DNA of 59,287 bases. Source: an uncultured Lachnospiraceae bacterium. Lineage in GTDB: Bacteria > Bacillota > Clostridia > Lachnospirales > Lachnospiraceae. The number at the start of each line of letters is the position of its first letter. Position 1 is the stretch's first letter. Shown in pieces: positions 42,665-50,292 of the stretch. The DNA lies in the NCBI GenBank assembly GCA_947626795.1, contig CANQTH010000007.1, forward strand, positions 1-59,287. Direction: 5' to 3'. The position numbers and the translations under genes were made by a program. The notes below the pieces were generated by a model, which searched no databases, was not told the origin of the DNA, and worked only from the letters and a program-made list of their open reading frames with translations.

Positions 42665-43795
42665 CTAGTAATTGCCCAGGACCTTCATCGAAAGAGCCTC
42701 TTCCGAAAGCCCTTTCAACGCGTTCTGCACCGCGCCGTCCGACAAATTTCCCTCCAAGTCCACAAAAAAGCGGTACTCAAAGCTCTTGTCCTTGATCGGG
42801 CGCGACTCGATCTTCACCATGTTGAGGTGGTTAAACATAAAATGGGAAAGCATCCGGTACAAAGAGCCGCTCTCATGCGCCGCCTCGAAACAGATGCTTA
42901 CCTTGCCCGCCTGCCGCAGGCAGATCTTCTGCCCGGCGACGATGATGAACCGCGTGCTGTTGTCCTCGCTGTAATTGATGTTGCGGGCCAGGATCTCAAG
43001 CCCGTAGATATCCGCCGTCACCTCGCTCGCGATCGCCGCCTGCTCCCGCTTGCCGTCCTCTAAGACCTTCTTCGCCGCGACCGCGGTGTTCTTCATGCCG
43101 ACGCGCTCCCATTCCTTGTGCCGATCCAAAAAATCCACGCTCTGCATCAGCGCCTGCGGATGGGAATACACGCAGGAGATCTCGGATAAGTCCGTCCCGG
43201 GAAGCCCTAACAGGGCATGCTCGATCTTGATCGTCTGCTCCGCCACAATGCAGTTGTCGTATTCCACGAGCAGATCAAAATTCTCGCCGACGATCCCGGC
43301 GGAAGAATTTTCGATCGGCAATACGGCGTAATCCGCCTCCCCGCTCTTGATGCGCTCCATGGCGTCACGCCACGTCTCCACATGAAACCCTTCCGTCCCT
43401 TCCCCGAAATACGCCTTCATCGCAAGCTGGCTGTACGCGCCCTCCGTCCCCTGGTAGACGATTCTGCGCGTGCGAAACGGCAGCCTGTCCACCTGGGCGA
43501 AGCCAAGATCCTGCCCCTGCCCATGCTGATTCATCAACTGGTACTGGCGTTTCCGGCTCATCGCCATGATCTGCTCGAACAGCTCCCCGACGCCATAGCG
43601 GTTCTCCTCCGACTGCACCAGCTCCGCCAGCTTTTCCAGCTTCTTCCTCTCGCGTTCCTTGTCCAACACGGGCTTCCCGACGGAAATCTTATATTCCGCG
43701 ACCTCGCTCGCGAGCCGCATCCGCTCCTCGTACAGCGCGAGCAGGCGGCTGTCTATCCCGTCGATCTCATCCCGTATCTTATCTAAATCTTTCAT
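42665..43795 (-). CDS. pheA: Chorismate mutase / prephenate dehydratase
   Basis: 376 aa bifunctional enzyme for phenylalanine synthesis. Residues ~1-90 are an AroQ chorismate mutase (IRDEIDGIDSRLLALYEERM, VGKPVLDKERERKKL). Residues ~105-290 are prephenate dehydratase (VYQGTEGAYSQLAMKAYFG, YAVLPIENSSAGIVGENFDL, the catalytic-region N-S-T-R, NSTRFIIV). The C-terminal ACT domain (AAHESGSLYRMLSHFMFNHL, KIESRPIKDKSFEYRFFVD) contains the ESRP Phe-binding motif, so feedback inhibition is expected. It overlaps the small membrane-protein gene upstream by 17 bases. Confidence 0.96.
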   Translation of the reverse strand: MKDLDKIRDEIDGIDSRLLALYEERMRLASEVAEYKISVGKPVLDKERERKKLEKLAELVQSEENRYGVGELFEQIMAMSRKRQYQLMNQHGQGQDLGFAQVDRLPFRTRRIVYQGTEGAYSQLAMKAYFGEGTEGFHVETWRDAMERIKSGEADYAVLPIENSSAGIVGENFDLLVEYDNCIVAEQTIKIEHALLGLPGTDLSEISCVYSHPQALMQSVDFLDRHKEWERVGMKNTAVAAKKVLEDGKREQAAIASEVTADIYGLEILARNINYSEDNSTRFIIVAGQKICLRQAGKVSICFEAAHESGSLYRMLSHFMFNHLNMVKIESRPIKDKSFEYRFFVDLEGNLSDGAVQNALKGLSEEALSMKVLGNY

Positions 43796-44156
43796 CTGTC
43801 TTATCCTCTGCCTTTTCCTTTCCTTCTGACGCCCCGTTCCCCTCGATCCGGATCATGTCCCGGATCTCCTCCGTGGGCAGCATCTCCCACTCGATCTGGG
43901 AAACGACCGCCTCGCTCCCGTACGACCAAAACGCGACCTTCTCCCGGTCGCAGTACACAAACGCGGCAAAGAGCAGCGCGGCGATCAATGCGCGCGTCCA
44001 GAATCCCGACGCGCCCTCCGCCTCCCCTTCCCGTCCCGCTTCCGGCTCCGGCGCGCCATACGCGCCCGCGCCCGCAGGCGGGGAAAAAGATTCCCGCACC
44101 CGGTTGACATACTCCTTACGCCCCTGCGCCGCTTCCTCTAACGACCACCTTGCCAT
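43779..44156 (-). CDS. Small single-pass membrane protein, unknown
   Basis: 125 aa, TAGGAGG before the ATG. A polar N-terminal half rich in Gly, Ala and Glu is followed by one hydrophobic segment (FWTRALIAALLFAAFVYC, about 52-69) and a charged C-terminal half (EWEMLPTEEIRDMIRIEG). There is no signal-peptide cleavage site, so it is probably membrane anchored. I recognise no family. It heads the run with pheA, DUF815, ppx and ppk, and overlaps pheA, so it is probably translated with it. Confidence 0.65.
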   Translation of the reverse strand: MARWSLEEAAQGRKEYVNRVRESFSPPAGAGAYGAPEPEAGREGEAEGASGFWTRALIAALLFAAFVYCDREKVAFWSYGSEAVVSQIEWEMLPTEEIRDMIRIEGNGASEGKEKAEDKTDERFR

Positions 44157-44223
44157 ATCCGCCTCCTAAAACGTCTGATCCCTACATTTTAGTACGGCTC
44201 TTCCAAAAAAATGCATGTCCCGC

Positions 44224-44369
44224 GTAACAGTTCAGCCCAGGACTTTGCACTTGCTGCAAAGTCCGTAAGAACGTGTAAATTTTGCCGAGTGGGAATCCGG
44301 CTCTTTGCCGAAGGCAAATTTGAAATGAGCCGGATTCCGTAACTGTGAAGCCGAAGGCTGAACACTTAC
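44224..44369. repeat. Dispersed palindromic element, long copy (left partner of an inverted pair)
   Basis: Outer arm GTAACAGTTCAGCC, inner GGACTTTGCACTTGCTGCAA, GGAATCCGGCTC...GAGCCGGATTCC with TTTGCCGAAGGCAAA inside, then GTAACTGTGAAGCCGAAGGC and a decayed closing arm. It is nearly the reverse complement of 47620-47758. It ends eight bases before the hisIE stop. Confidence 0.9.
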
Positions 44370-44376
44370 TGTCTCA

Positions 44377-45654
44377 CTAACGCTGGTTCAATTCTTCCAC
44401 GATATCGTCCCAGGTGATCCCCTTTTCCACCATCAGCGCTATCATATGGTACAGAAAATCGGAGATCTCGCCCTTCACCTCTTCCAAGTCGGGATTCTTC
44501 GCGGCAAGCAAAAGCTCGGCGGCGTCCCCGCCCAGTTTTTTCAGGATCTTGTCCTGCCCATGCCCAAAAAGCCCGCCCGCGTTCTTCTTCTCCAGGGAAC
44601 GCTCCTTTTTCTCCTTCATCCTGGCATACATGGACTCCAGCACTTTTAACGGGTTCTTGCCGATGTACTCCTCCCGCACCAGCTCCTGGAAAAAACAGGT
44701 GGGGTTCCCGGTATGGCAGGCCGCGCCCACCTGGGAGACTTTCGCCAAAAGCGTGTCCTTGTCGCAGTCGATCGTCAGGGATTTCACATACTGGTAATGG
44801 CCGGACGTCTCCCCCTTGATCCAGAGCTTCTTCCTGCTCCTGCTGTAATATGCCATCTTGCCGAGCGAGAGCGTCGTCAGAAACGCCTCCTCGTCCATAT
44901 ATGCCATCATCAGGACTTCCCCTGTCTGGTAATGCTGCACGACTACCGGGAGCAGCCCGTCCGAATTGAGTTTAAATTCCTCCCACTGCATCGCGGACTC
45001 AAACTTCTTCGTCTCAATGCCCTCCGCCGCCAGCGCCTGCTTTACGCCCGAAACGTCGGCGGCCGCGCTGACATGGTCGCCTCCGATGCCCGTGACCCAG
45101 TCCTTTTTCAAGATCTCCACCCAGCGGCCCTCGTCGTAGCCCTGGACGATCACGCTGCACGGCAGCTGAGTGAGGTCGTCCATCGAGCCTACCATGTAAT
45201 CGTCCAAAACGACCAGCTTATGGATGTGTTCCTCGACTTTCGCCTTGTGCTTGAAGATAAAATCGACGTTCTCGATGGAAAAGAGCATCTTTTCCCTGCC
45301 GAACTGCCGCGCCCCCTCTTCCATGAGCTGCAGCGCGTCGTGCGCGTCGCTGTTTAAGATCACGCCCTTGCACCCGGCATGGACGAGCCGCTCCATGTCG
45401 TGGATGCTCTCAATGTTCCCCGTGCCGTAGATCGGGATCTCCACGATGCGGCACAGCCTCTTGACCGCGTCAAGGCCAGCCTCGCGCCCCTGCTCCGTAT
45501 CCGAGACGTCGAACACATAGAGCTTGTCCACGCCGCTGTCGTTGTAACGCCGCGCCAGGTCCTTTAAGTCCCCCGCGGACCCGCTTCCGTCCCTTCCGTT
45601 TACCGCCATGCCGTCCTTTAAGTAAATGACGGCGATCAGATTCTTATGTTCCAT
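44377..45654 (-). CDS. hisIE: HisA/HisF-like domain fused to HisI-HisE
   Basis: 425 aa. Residues ~1-215 are a HisA/HisF-type TIM barrel ([57 protein letters not shown]). Residues ~220-325 are phosphoribosyl-AMP cyclohydrolase ([36 protein letters not shown], zinc-type [10 protein letters not shown] and CHTGNPTC). Residues ~330-425 are phosphoribosyl-ATP pyrophosphatase ([36 protein letters not shown]). In the barrel, the catalytic Asp of the usual LDVKDG/IDLKDG strand is replaced (VIYLKDG), so it is probably not an active isomerase or cyclase. Last gene of the his operon here; true hisA, hisF and hisH are not in the window. Confidence 0.93.
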   Translation of the reverse strand: MEHKNLIAVIYLKDGMAVNGRDGSGSAGDLKDLARRYNDSGVDKLYVFDVSDTEQGREAGLDAVKRLCRIVEIPIYGTGNIESIHDMERLVHAGCKGVILNSDAHDALQLMEEGARQFGREKMLFSIENVDFIFKHKAKVEEHIHKLVVLDDYMVGSMDDLTQLPCSVIVQGYDEGRWVEILKKDWVTGIGGDHVSAAADVSGVKQALAAEGIETKKFESAMQWEEFKLNSDGLLPVVVQHYQTGEVLMMAYMDEEAFLTTLSLGKMAYYSRSRKKLWIKGETSGHYQYVKSLTIDCDKDTLLAKVSQVGAACHTGNPTCFFQELVREEYIGKNPLKVLESMYARMKEKKERSLEKKNAGGLFGHGQDKILKKLGGDAAELLLAAKNPDLEEVKGEISDFLYHMIALMVEKGITWDDIVEELNQR

Positions 45655-45662
45655 AGCTCCAC

Positions 45663-46253
45663 CTACAAACTGCCTTTCGTTGACATGATATCCTTGATCC
45701 GCGGGTCGATCTGGGTCGCCTCGTCCAACGCCCTGCCGAACGCCTTGAACAGCCCCTCGATCATATGGTGGTTGTTGACCCCGGACAAAATCCTCATGTG
45801 CAGGTCCATCCCCGCGCTGTAAGAGACCGCGTAGAAAAATTCCCGCACCATCTCGGTGTCCATGTATCCCACGCGCTCCGTCGTAAATTCCCCGTCAAAC
45901 GCGAAATACGGCCTGCCGCTTAAATCGATCGCGCACAGCGCGAGCGTCTCGTCCATCGGCAGGATGCAGCTCCCGTAACGCTTGATGCCCCGCTTGTCCT
46001 TTAACGCCGCCCGTATGGCGTTCCCCAAAACGATCCCTGTATCCTCGATCGTATGGTGGGTGTCCACCAGCAGATCCCCCGCCGCCTGCACGTTCAAGTC
46101 AAAAAAGCCATGGCGCGCGAAGCCCTGCAGCATATGGTCGAAAAAACCGATCCCCGTCTCCGTCCGGGCCGTCCCGCTCCCGTCCAAATTAAGCGTGAGC
46201 TGAATGTCCGTCTCGTTCGTCTTCCGATGCTGTTTCGCAATACGCTCCGACAT
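45663..46253 (-). CDS. hisB: Imidazoleglycerol-phosphate dehydratase
   Basis: 196 aa from the ATG at 46253 (GGGAGGGAG upstream); a TTG seven codons earlier would overlap the hisD stop without a proper site. It is the monofunctional IGPD form: [53 protein letters not shown] and [20 protein letters not shown] supply the manganese-binding histidines. It converts IGP to imidazole acetol phosphate, the sixth step of histidine synthesis. Confidence 0.97.
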   Translation of the reverse strand: MSERIAKQHRKTNETDIQLTLNLDGSGTARTETGIGFFDHMLQGFARHGFFDLNVQAAGDLLVDTHHTIEDTGIVLGNAIRAALKDKRGIKRYGSCILPMDETLALCAIDLSGRPYFAFDGEFTTERVGYMDTEMVREFFYAVSYSAGMDLHMRILSGVNNHHMIEGLFKAFGRALDEATQIDPRIKDIMSTKGSL

Positions 46254-46270
46254 CTCGTCTCCCTCCCTGC

Positions 46271-47563
46271 TCAATCCTCAAACCTTACTTTTATGGAATT
46301 CGCGTGCGCCGTTAAGCGCTCCGATTCCGCAAACTTCACGATATCCTGGTAAATCGGCTCCAGCGCCTCCCTGGAATAAGAAATGATGCTGGATTTCTTG
46401 ATGAAGTCGTCCACGCCAAGCGGCGAGAAAAATTTCGCCGTCCCGTTCGTGGGAAGCACATGGTTCGGCCCCGCGAAATAATCGCCGAGCGGCTCGCTGG
46501 CGTATTCCCCTAAAAAGATCGCCCCCGCGTTTCTCACCTTCGTCATCACCGCGAAGGGATCCGCCGTCAGGATCTCCAGATGCTCCGACGCGATCTCGTT
46601 CACCGCGTCTATCGCGTCCTCCATCGTCTCCGCCACCAGGATATAGCCGTAATTCTCAAGCGATTTTTTTATGATCTCCTTCCGGGAAAGCCCCTCCGTG
46701 AACCGATCGGCCTCCTCCGACACCCGCCTGGCCAGCTCCTCGCTCGTCGTCACCAGGATCGCGCTCGCCATCTCGTCATGTTCCGCCTGGGAGAGCAGGT
46801 CCGCCGCCACGTAACGGGGATCCGCCGTCTCATCCGCAAGTGCCAGGATCTCGCTCGGCCCCGCGATGGAGTCAATGCTGACATAGCCGAACACCGCCTT
46901 TTTCGCCAAGGCGACATAGATGTTCCCCGGCCCTACGATCTTGTCCACCTTCGGGATGCTCTCCGTCCCGAACGCCAGCGCCGCGATCGCCTGCGCACCG
47001 CCTGCCTTATAGATCTCGTCCGCCCCGGCAAGATCCGCCGCCACCAGCGTCGCGGGATTGACTTTCCCGTCCCGGCCGCAGGGGGTCGTCATGACGATCT
47101 TCCCTACCCCGGCCACCTTCGCGGGCGCGATGTTCATCAGGACGGAGGACGGATACGCCGCCTTCCCGCCCGGCACGTAGACGCCGACGCTCGCCAACGC
47201 CGTCACCTTCTGCCCCAGCATCACGCCGTCCGGCCTGCTGTCGAACCAACTGTACCGCTTCTGCTTGAAATGATAATCCCTGATATTCGCGAGCGACCGC
47301 CTCATGACGTCGGCCAGGCCGCTTTCCAGAAGGCCGTACGCCTCCCTGATCTCTTCTTCTGTCACGCGCACGTTCTTTGCCGTCACGCTCGCCCCGTCAA
47401 ATTTTTCCGTGTAGGCGAACAGTGCCTCGTCCCCGCGGCTGCGCACCGCCTCGATGATCTCCCCCACGCTTTGCTCATACTGCGCATAGTGGTTCGGGCT
47501 CCGCTTCAAGAGCCGCCCCAGCAGATCCGCCTTCGTTTCTTCCGTTAATCTTAAAATCCTCAT
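46271..47563 (-). CDS. hisD: Histidinol dehydrogenase
   Basis: 430 aa, normal. It oxidises L-histidinol twice to histidine with NAD and zinc. Signature text: VGVYVPGGKAAYPSSVLM, AGGAQAIAALAFGTESIPKV, KIVGPGNIYVALAKK, DSIAGPSEILALADE, DLLSQAEHDEMA (zinc ligands Q, H) and HVLPTNGTAKFFSPLGVDDF. GGAGAATGAT precedes the ATG. A long palindromic element of ~195 bases separates it from hisG. Confidence 0.98.
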   Translation of the reverse strand: MRILRLTEETKADLLGRLLKRSPNHYAQYEQSVGEIIEAVRSRGDEALFAYTEKFDGASVTAKNVRVTEEEIREAYGLLESGLADVMRRSLANIRDYHFKQKRYSWFDSRPDGVMLGQKVTALASVGVYVPGGKAAYPSSVLMNIAPAKVAGVGKIVMTTPCGRDGKVNPATLVAADLAGADEIYKAGGAQAIAALAFGTESIPKVDKIVGPGNIYVALAKKAVFGYVSIDSIAGPSEILALADETADPRYVAADLLSQAEHDEMASAILVTTSEELARRVSEEADRFTEGLSRKEIIKKSLENYGYILVAETMEDAIDAVNEIASEHLEILTADPFAVMTKVRNAGAIFLGEYASEPLGDYFAGPNHVLPTNGTAKFFSPLGVDDFIKKSSIISYSREALEPIYQDIVKFAESERLTAHANSIKVRFED

Positions 47564-47619
47564 ATCATTCTCCTATCCGCCGTCCGCAGCGTATCCGTTC
47601 AGCCTTCACAGCGCTTTTT

Positions 47620-47758
47620 GTAACAGTTCAGCCTTCGGCTTCACAGTTACGGAATCCGGCTCATTTCAAATTTGCCTTCGGCAAAGAGCCGGATTCCCAC
47701 TCGGCAAAATTTACACGTTCTTACGGACTTTGCAGTACATGCAAAGTCCTGAGCTAAA
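47620..47758. repeat. Dispersed palindromic element, long copy (right partner of an inverted pair)
   Basis: GTAACAGTTCAGCCTTCGGC, TTCACAGTTACGGAATCCGG and CAAAGAGCCGGATTCC, then the shared ACGTTCTTACGGACTTTGCA, ending two bases from the hisG stop. It is in opposite orientation to 44224-44369, and a fragment of another copy (GTTCAGCCTTCACAG) precedes it at 47597. The hisD-hisG mRNA would contain this strong structure. Confidence 0.9.
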
Positions 47759-48394
47759 CTATACGTTTTTTTTCAATTCCACAATTAATCTCGCGATCCG
47801 CTCGTTCTCCATCTTCATGCTGACCTGGTTCACCACCATCCGCGCGGAGAGCGGGCAGACTTCCTCTAACACAGCAAGCCCGTTCTCCCGAAGCGTGGAA
47901 CCTGTCTCTACGATGTCCACGATGACCTCGGACAGCCCCACGATGGGGGCAAGCTCGATCGAGCCGTTCAGCTTGATGATCTCCACAGTCTGGCGCTTCT
48001 TATTATAAAAATAATCCTTCGCGATCCTGGGATACTTGGTCGCGACGCGGATCCGCTCGTGATGCCGCAAAAGCTCCTCCGCGTCCGCCGGGCCGCAGAC
48101 GCACATCCGGCACTTCCCGAAGCCTAAGTCCAACACCTCGTAGATATTGCGCGCCTCCTCTAAGATCGTATCCTTCCCGACGACGCCGATATCCGCCGCG
48201 CCGTACTCCACGTAAGTCGGGACGTCCGGCCCTTTCGCCAAAAAAAAGCGCAGCTTCAATTCCTCGTTCTCAAAGACCAGCTTGCGCGTGTCCTTGTCGT
48301 TGATCTCCCGGCAGGTGATCCCGATCTTCTCAAATATCTCCAAGGTCTGCCTTGCCAGCCGCCCTTTCCCGAGCGCAAATGTCAAATACCTCAT
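47759..48394 (-). CDS. hisG: ATP phosphoribosyltransferase, short form
   Basis: 211 aa, the short catalytic form that lacks the regulatory C-terminal domain and works with HisZ. It condenses ATP and PRPP, the first step of histidine synthesis. Motifs: TFALGKGRLARQTLEIFEKI, FLAKGPDVPTYVEYGAADIG, and the PRPP site EVIVDIVETGSTLRENGL. GAGGAGGCGGAC precedes the ATG. It lies 76 bases downstream of hisZ with a small palindromic element between. Confidence 0.97.
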   Translation of the reverse strand: MRYLTFALGKGRLARQTLEIFEKIGITCREINDKDTRKLVFENEELKLRFFLAKGPDVPTYVEYGAADIGVVGKDTILEEARNIYEVLDLGFGKCRMCVCGPADAEELLRHHERIRVATKYPRIAKDYFYNKKRQTVEIIKLNGSIELAPIVGLSEVIVDIVETGSTLRENGLAVLEEVCPLSARMVVNQVSMKMENERIARLIVELKKNV

Positions 48395-48414
48395 GTCCGC
48401 CTCCTCTTCCGTCG

Positions 48415-48446
48415 GTAACAGTCCAGCCTTGCGGCTGCGCGATTAC
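48415..48446. repeat. Dispersed palindromic element, degenerate minimal copy
   Basis: GTAACAGTCCAGCC-TTGC-GGCTGCGCGATTAC, the short hairpin form of the family with mismatches in the right arm, between hisZ and hisG. Confidence 0.7.
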
Positions 48447-48470
48447 AAAATCCGCTATTCTAAGCCGCGA

Positions 48471-49655
48471 TCACAGGAACAGGACTTCCCGCATCCGCAT
48501 CCGTTTCGCATAGGCGCGGTAATCCTCTTCGTCCCTGCCGCCCTCCTTGCGCACCATGGACACGCAGCACCCTTCCTTGCGCATGGCGACCGCCCGCCGG
48601 ATGGCCTCCTCCTGCCGATCCGCCGGATAGACCACCAGCGTCTCGTCGCTCTCCACGGGGATCTTCACCTTCTGCCGCGACAGCGCGGCAAGGAGCTGGT
48701 CGATCACCACGGCGAACCCGATCGCGGGCGCGTCCTTCCCAAAATGCCCGAGCAGGCCGTCGTAGCGGCCGCCCTTCACGATCGGCTCCCCGCTCCCGAA
48801 CGTATACCCAGCAAAGATGATCCCGGTATAATAATGGTAGCTGCTCAGCATCCCCGGCTCGACCGCCACGTATTTTTCCACGCCGTAGGCTAAAAGCGCC
48901 TGCTGCAGCCGCTCCAGACGCTCCAGCGCGCGCAAGACCGTCGGGTACTCCCGCGCCAGCTCCTTCGCCCGGCGCATCATCTCCTCGGTCATGGAAATGC
49001 TCCCCATCATGGAAAACAGCTCCTTCAGCCCTTCCGGCAGACGCAGGGAATCCAACAGTTCCTCCGCGCCAAAGGAATTTTTATTGGCGATCAGCCCCAT
49101 CAGCTCCGCTTCCGTCTCTTCGTCCAGGCTCGCCGCCTGCGCCAGTCCCTTGAAAAAATCAACGTGGCCGACCCCGATCTGGAACTCTTCCAGCCCCGCC
49201 GCCTGCAGCTCGTCCGCCACGAGCGCTAAGATCTCCGCGTCCGCGTCCACGGAATTGTCCCCGATCAGCTCCGCGCCAAGCTGCGTGCTTTCTTTCAGCC
49301 TGCCCTGGTAGCTGCTGTTGTTGATGAAGGTGTTCCCCATGTAGCACAAGCGCACGGGAAACTCCTCGTCCCCATAATACTTCGCCGCGCAGCGGGCGAT
49401 GGACGGGGTCATGTCCGGCCGCAGCGCGAGCGTGTTCCCCTCGCGGTCAAAAAATTTATAAAGATCCTTCGAGGGGGTCGTCCCGATCTCCCTGCTGAAA
49501 ATGTCAAAAAACTCAAACGTCGGCGTCTCGACCGCGTGGTAGCCGTACTTTCCCAAAAGCCCGTGCAGCTTCCCCTGCAGGGCCAGCTTCCTCGCGCACT
49601 CCCTGTTGTAGATGTCCCGGACGCCCTCCGGCGTATGCAATAACCGATGTTCCAT
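48471..49655 (-). CDS. hisZ: ATP phosphoribosyltransferase regulatory subunit
   Basis: 394 aa from the ATG at 49655. It is a histidyl-tRNA-synthetase-like catalytic core without anticodon domain. It has motif 1 text (GKYGYHAVETPTFEFFDIFS), motif 2 text (LALRDMTPSIARCAA as LALRPDMTPSIARC, then VRLCYMGNTFIN) and the late YYTGIIFAGYTFGSGEPIVK with GGRYDGLLGHFGKDAPAIGF. It carries the histidine feedback site for short HisG. First gene of hisZ-G-D-B-IE, about 65 bases after the predicted transcription start. Confidence 0.95.
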   Translation of the reverse strand: MEHRLLHTPEGVRDIYNRECARKLALQGKLHGLLGKYGYHAVETPTFEFFDIFSREIGTTPSKDLYKFFDREGNTLALRPDMTPSIARCAAKYYGDEEFPVRLCYMGNTFINNSSYQGRLKESTQLGAELIGDNSVDADAEILALVADELQAAGLEEFQIGVGHVDFFKGLAQAASLDEETEAELMGLIANKNSFGAEELLDSLRLPEGLKELFSMMGSISMTEEMMRRAKELAREYPTVLRALERLERLQQALLAYGVEKYVAVEPGMLSSYHYYTGIIFAGYTFGSGEPIVKGGRYDGLLGHFGKDAPAIGFAVVIDQLLAALSRQKVKIPVESDETLVVYPADRQEEAIRRAVAMRKEGCCVSMVRKEGGRDEEDYRAYAKRMRMREVLFL

Positions 49656-49729
49656 GATCTGGCTGTATCCTTTCTGTCCCTTCGTCCCGTTCGCCCCGCG
49701 TTTCCCGCAAACGGCCATACTAAATATTA

Positions 49730-49758
49730 ATTATATAAAACGCAAGAAATCTTGTCAA
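49730..49758 (-). promoter_or_regulatory. Consensus sigma-A promoter of the his operon
   Basis: Minus strand TTGACA (49753-49758), exactly 17 bases, TATAAT (49730-49735): a perfect consensus. The -35 box contains the TGA stop codon of recU. In the ~65-base leader I see no T-box or His-leader peptide. Confidence 0.88.
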
Positions 49759-50288
49759 CCGCGCGTTTCCAAATCCTTCTGCAGCATATCCAGGTAAGGG
49801 ATGAAAAGCCCGTTCTTCTGCCTCATGAAAAACCCAGGCTCAAGCTCCTCGTAGCGGAAGCTCTTCCTGCCGCCCTCCTGCGCCCGGTTCCAGAACTCCA
49901 TGAGCTTTTCATGGCGCAGATAATAAAACTCGTCCCTGCCCGTGTAATGGATCACCAGGAAGGAAACTCCCTCCTGCCGCTCGAACCGCTCCATGAACGC
50001 GACCTGGTGCGGATGGATATTCTGCAGCGGGAACGTGTCCGTATGGCACTCCTTCGCGTCAAAGCAGACCGGGATGCCCTGCACCGCCCCGATATAGTCC
50101 ACCGTGCTTTTCTGGTCGAAATAGGCGAGCGTGATGTGCCTGCTGTCCTTGTCGATCTTGATCGGGGTGATCGGCGTCGGCACTTTCTGGATCAGCGCCA
50201 GCCCGCACTCCGCATATTTCTCATTCGTGATGTTGATGTATTCCTCCAGCGCGGAGCCGCGCAGCCCCCTGGAATTCCATGTCGCCAT
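49755..50288 (-). CDS. recU: Holliday junction resolvase RecU-like
   Basis: 177 aa from the ATG at 50288 (GGAGTGAGG upstream); the frame stays open further back inside the GTPase gene. N-terminal NSRGLRGSALEEYINITNEK and the nuclease text KSTVDYIGAVQGIPVCFDAK (Asp, then D-A-K) are the conserved acidic-Lys active site of RecU, with HPHQVAFMERF after it. RecU resolves Holliday junctions during recombination and segregation in Firmicutes. It starts four bases after the second dynamin gene ends, so it is probably co-transcribed with the Hsp70/dynamin cluster. Confidence 0.88.
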   Translation of the reverse strand: MATWNSRGLRGSALEEYINITNEKYAECGLALIQKVPTPITPIKIDKDSRHITLAYFDQKSTVDYIGAVQGIPVCFDAKECHTDTFPLQNIHPHQVAFMERFERQEGVSFLVIHYTGRDEFYYLRHEKLMEFWNRAQEGGRKSFRYEELEPGFFMRQKNGLFIPYLDMLQKDLETRG

Positions 50289-50292
50289 ATCC

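Noticed and set aside
44377-45020. N-terminal half of HisIE as a working HisA
   Set aside because: The catalytic Asp strand is altered (VIYLKDG), so an active isomerase is unlikely; kept as a finding.
49656-49729. T-box or histidine leader peptide before hisZ
   Set aside because: The leader is only about 65 bases and has neither a T-box sequence nor a run of His codons.
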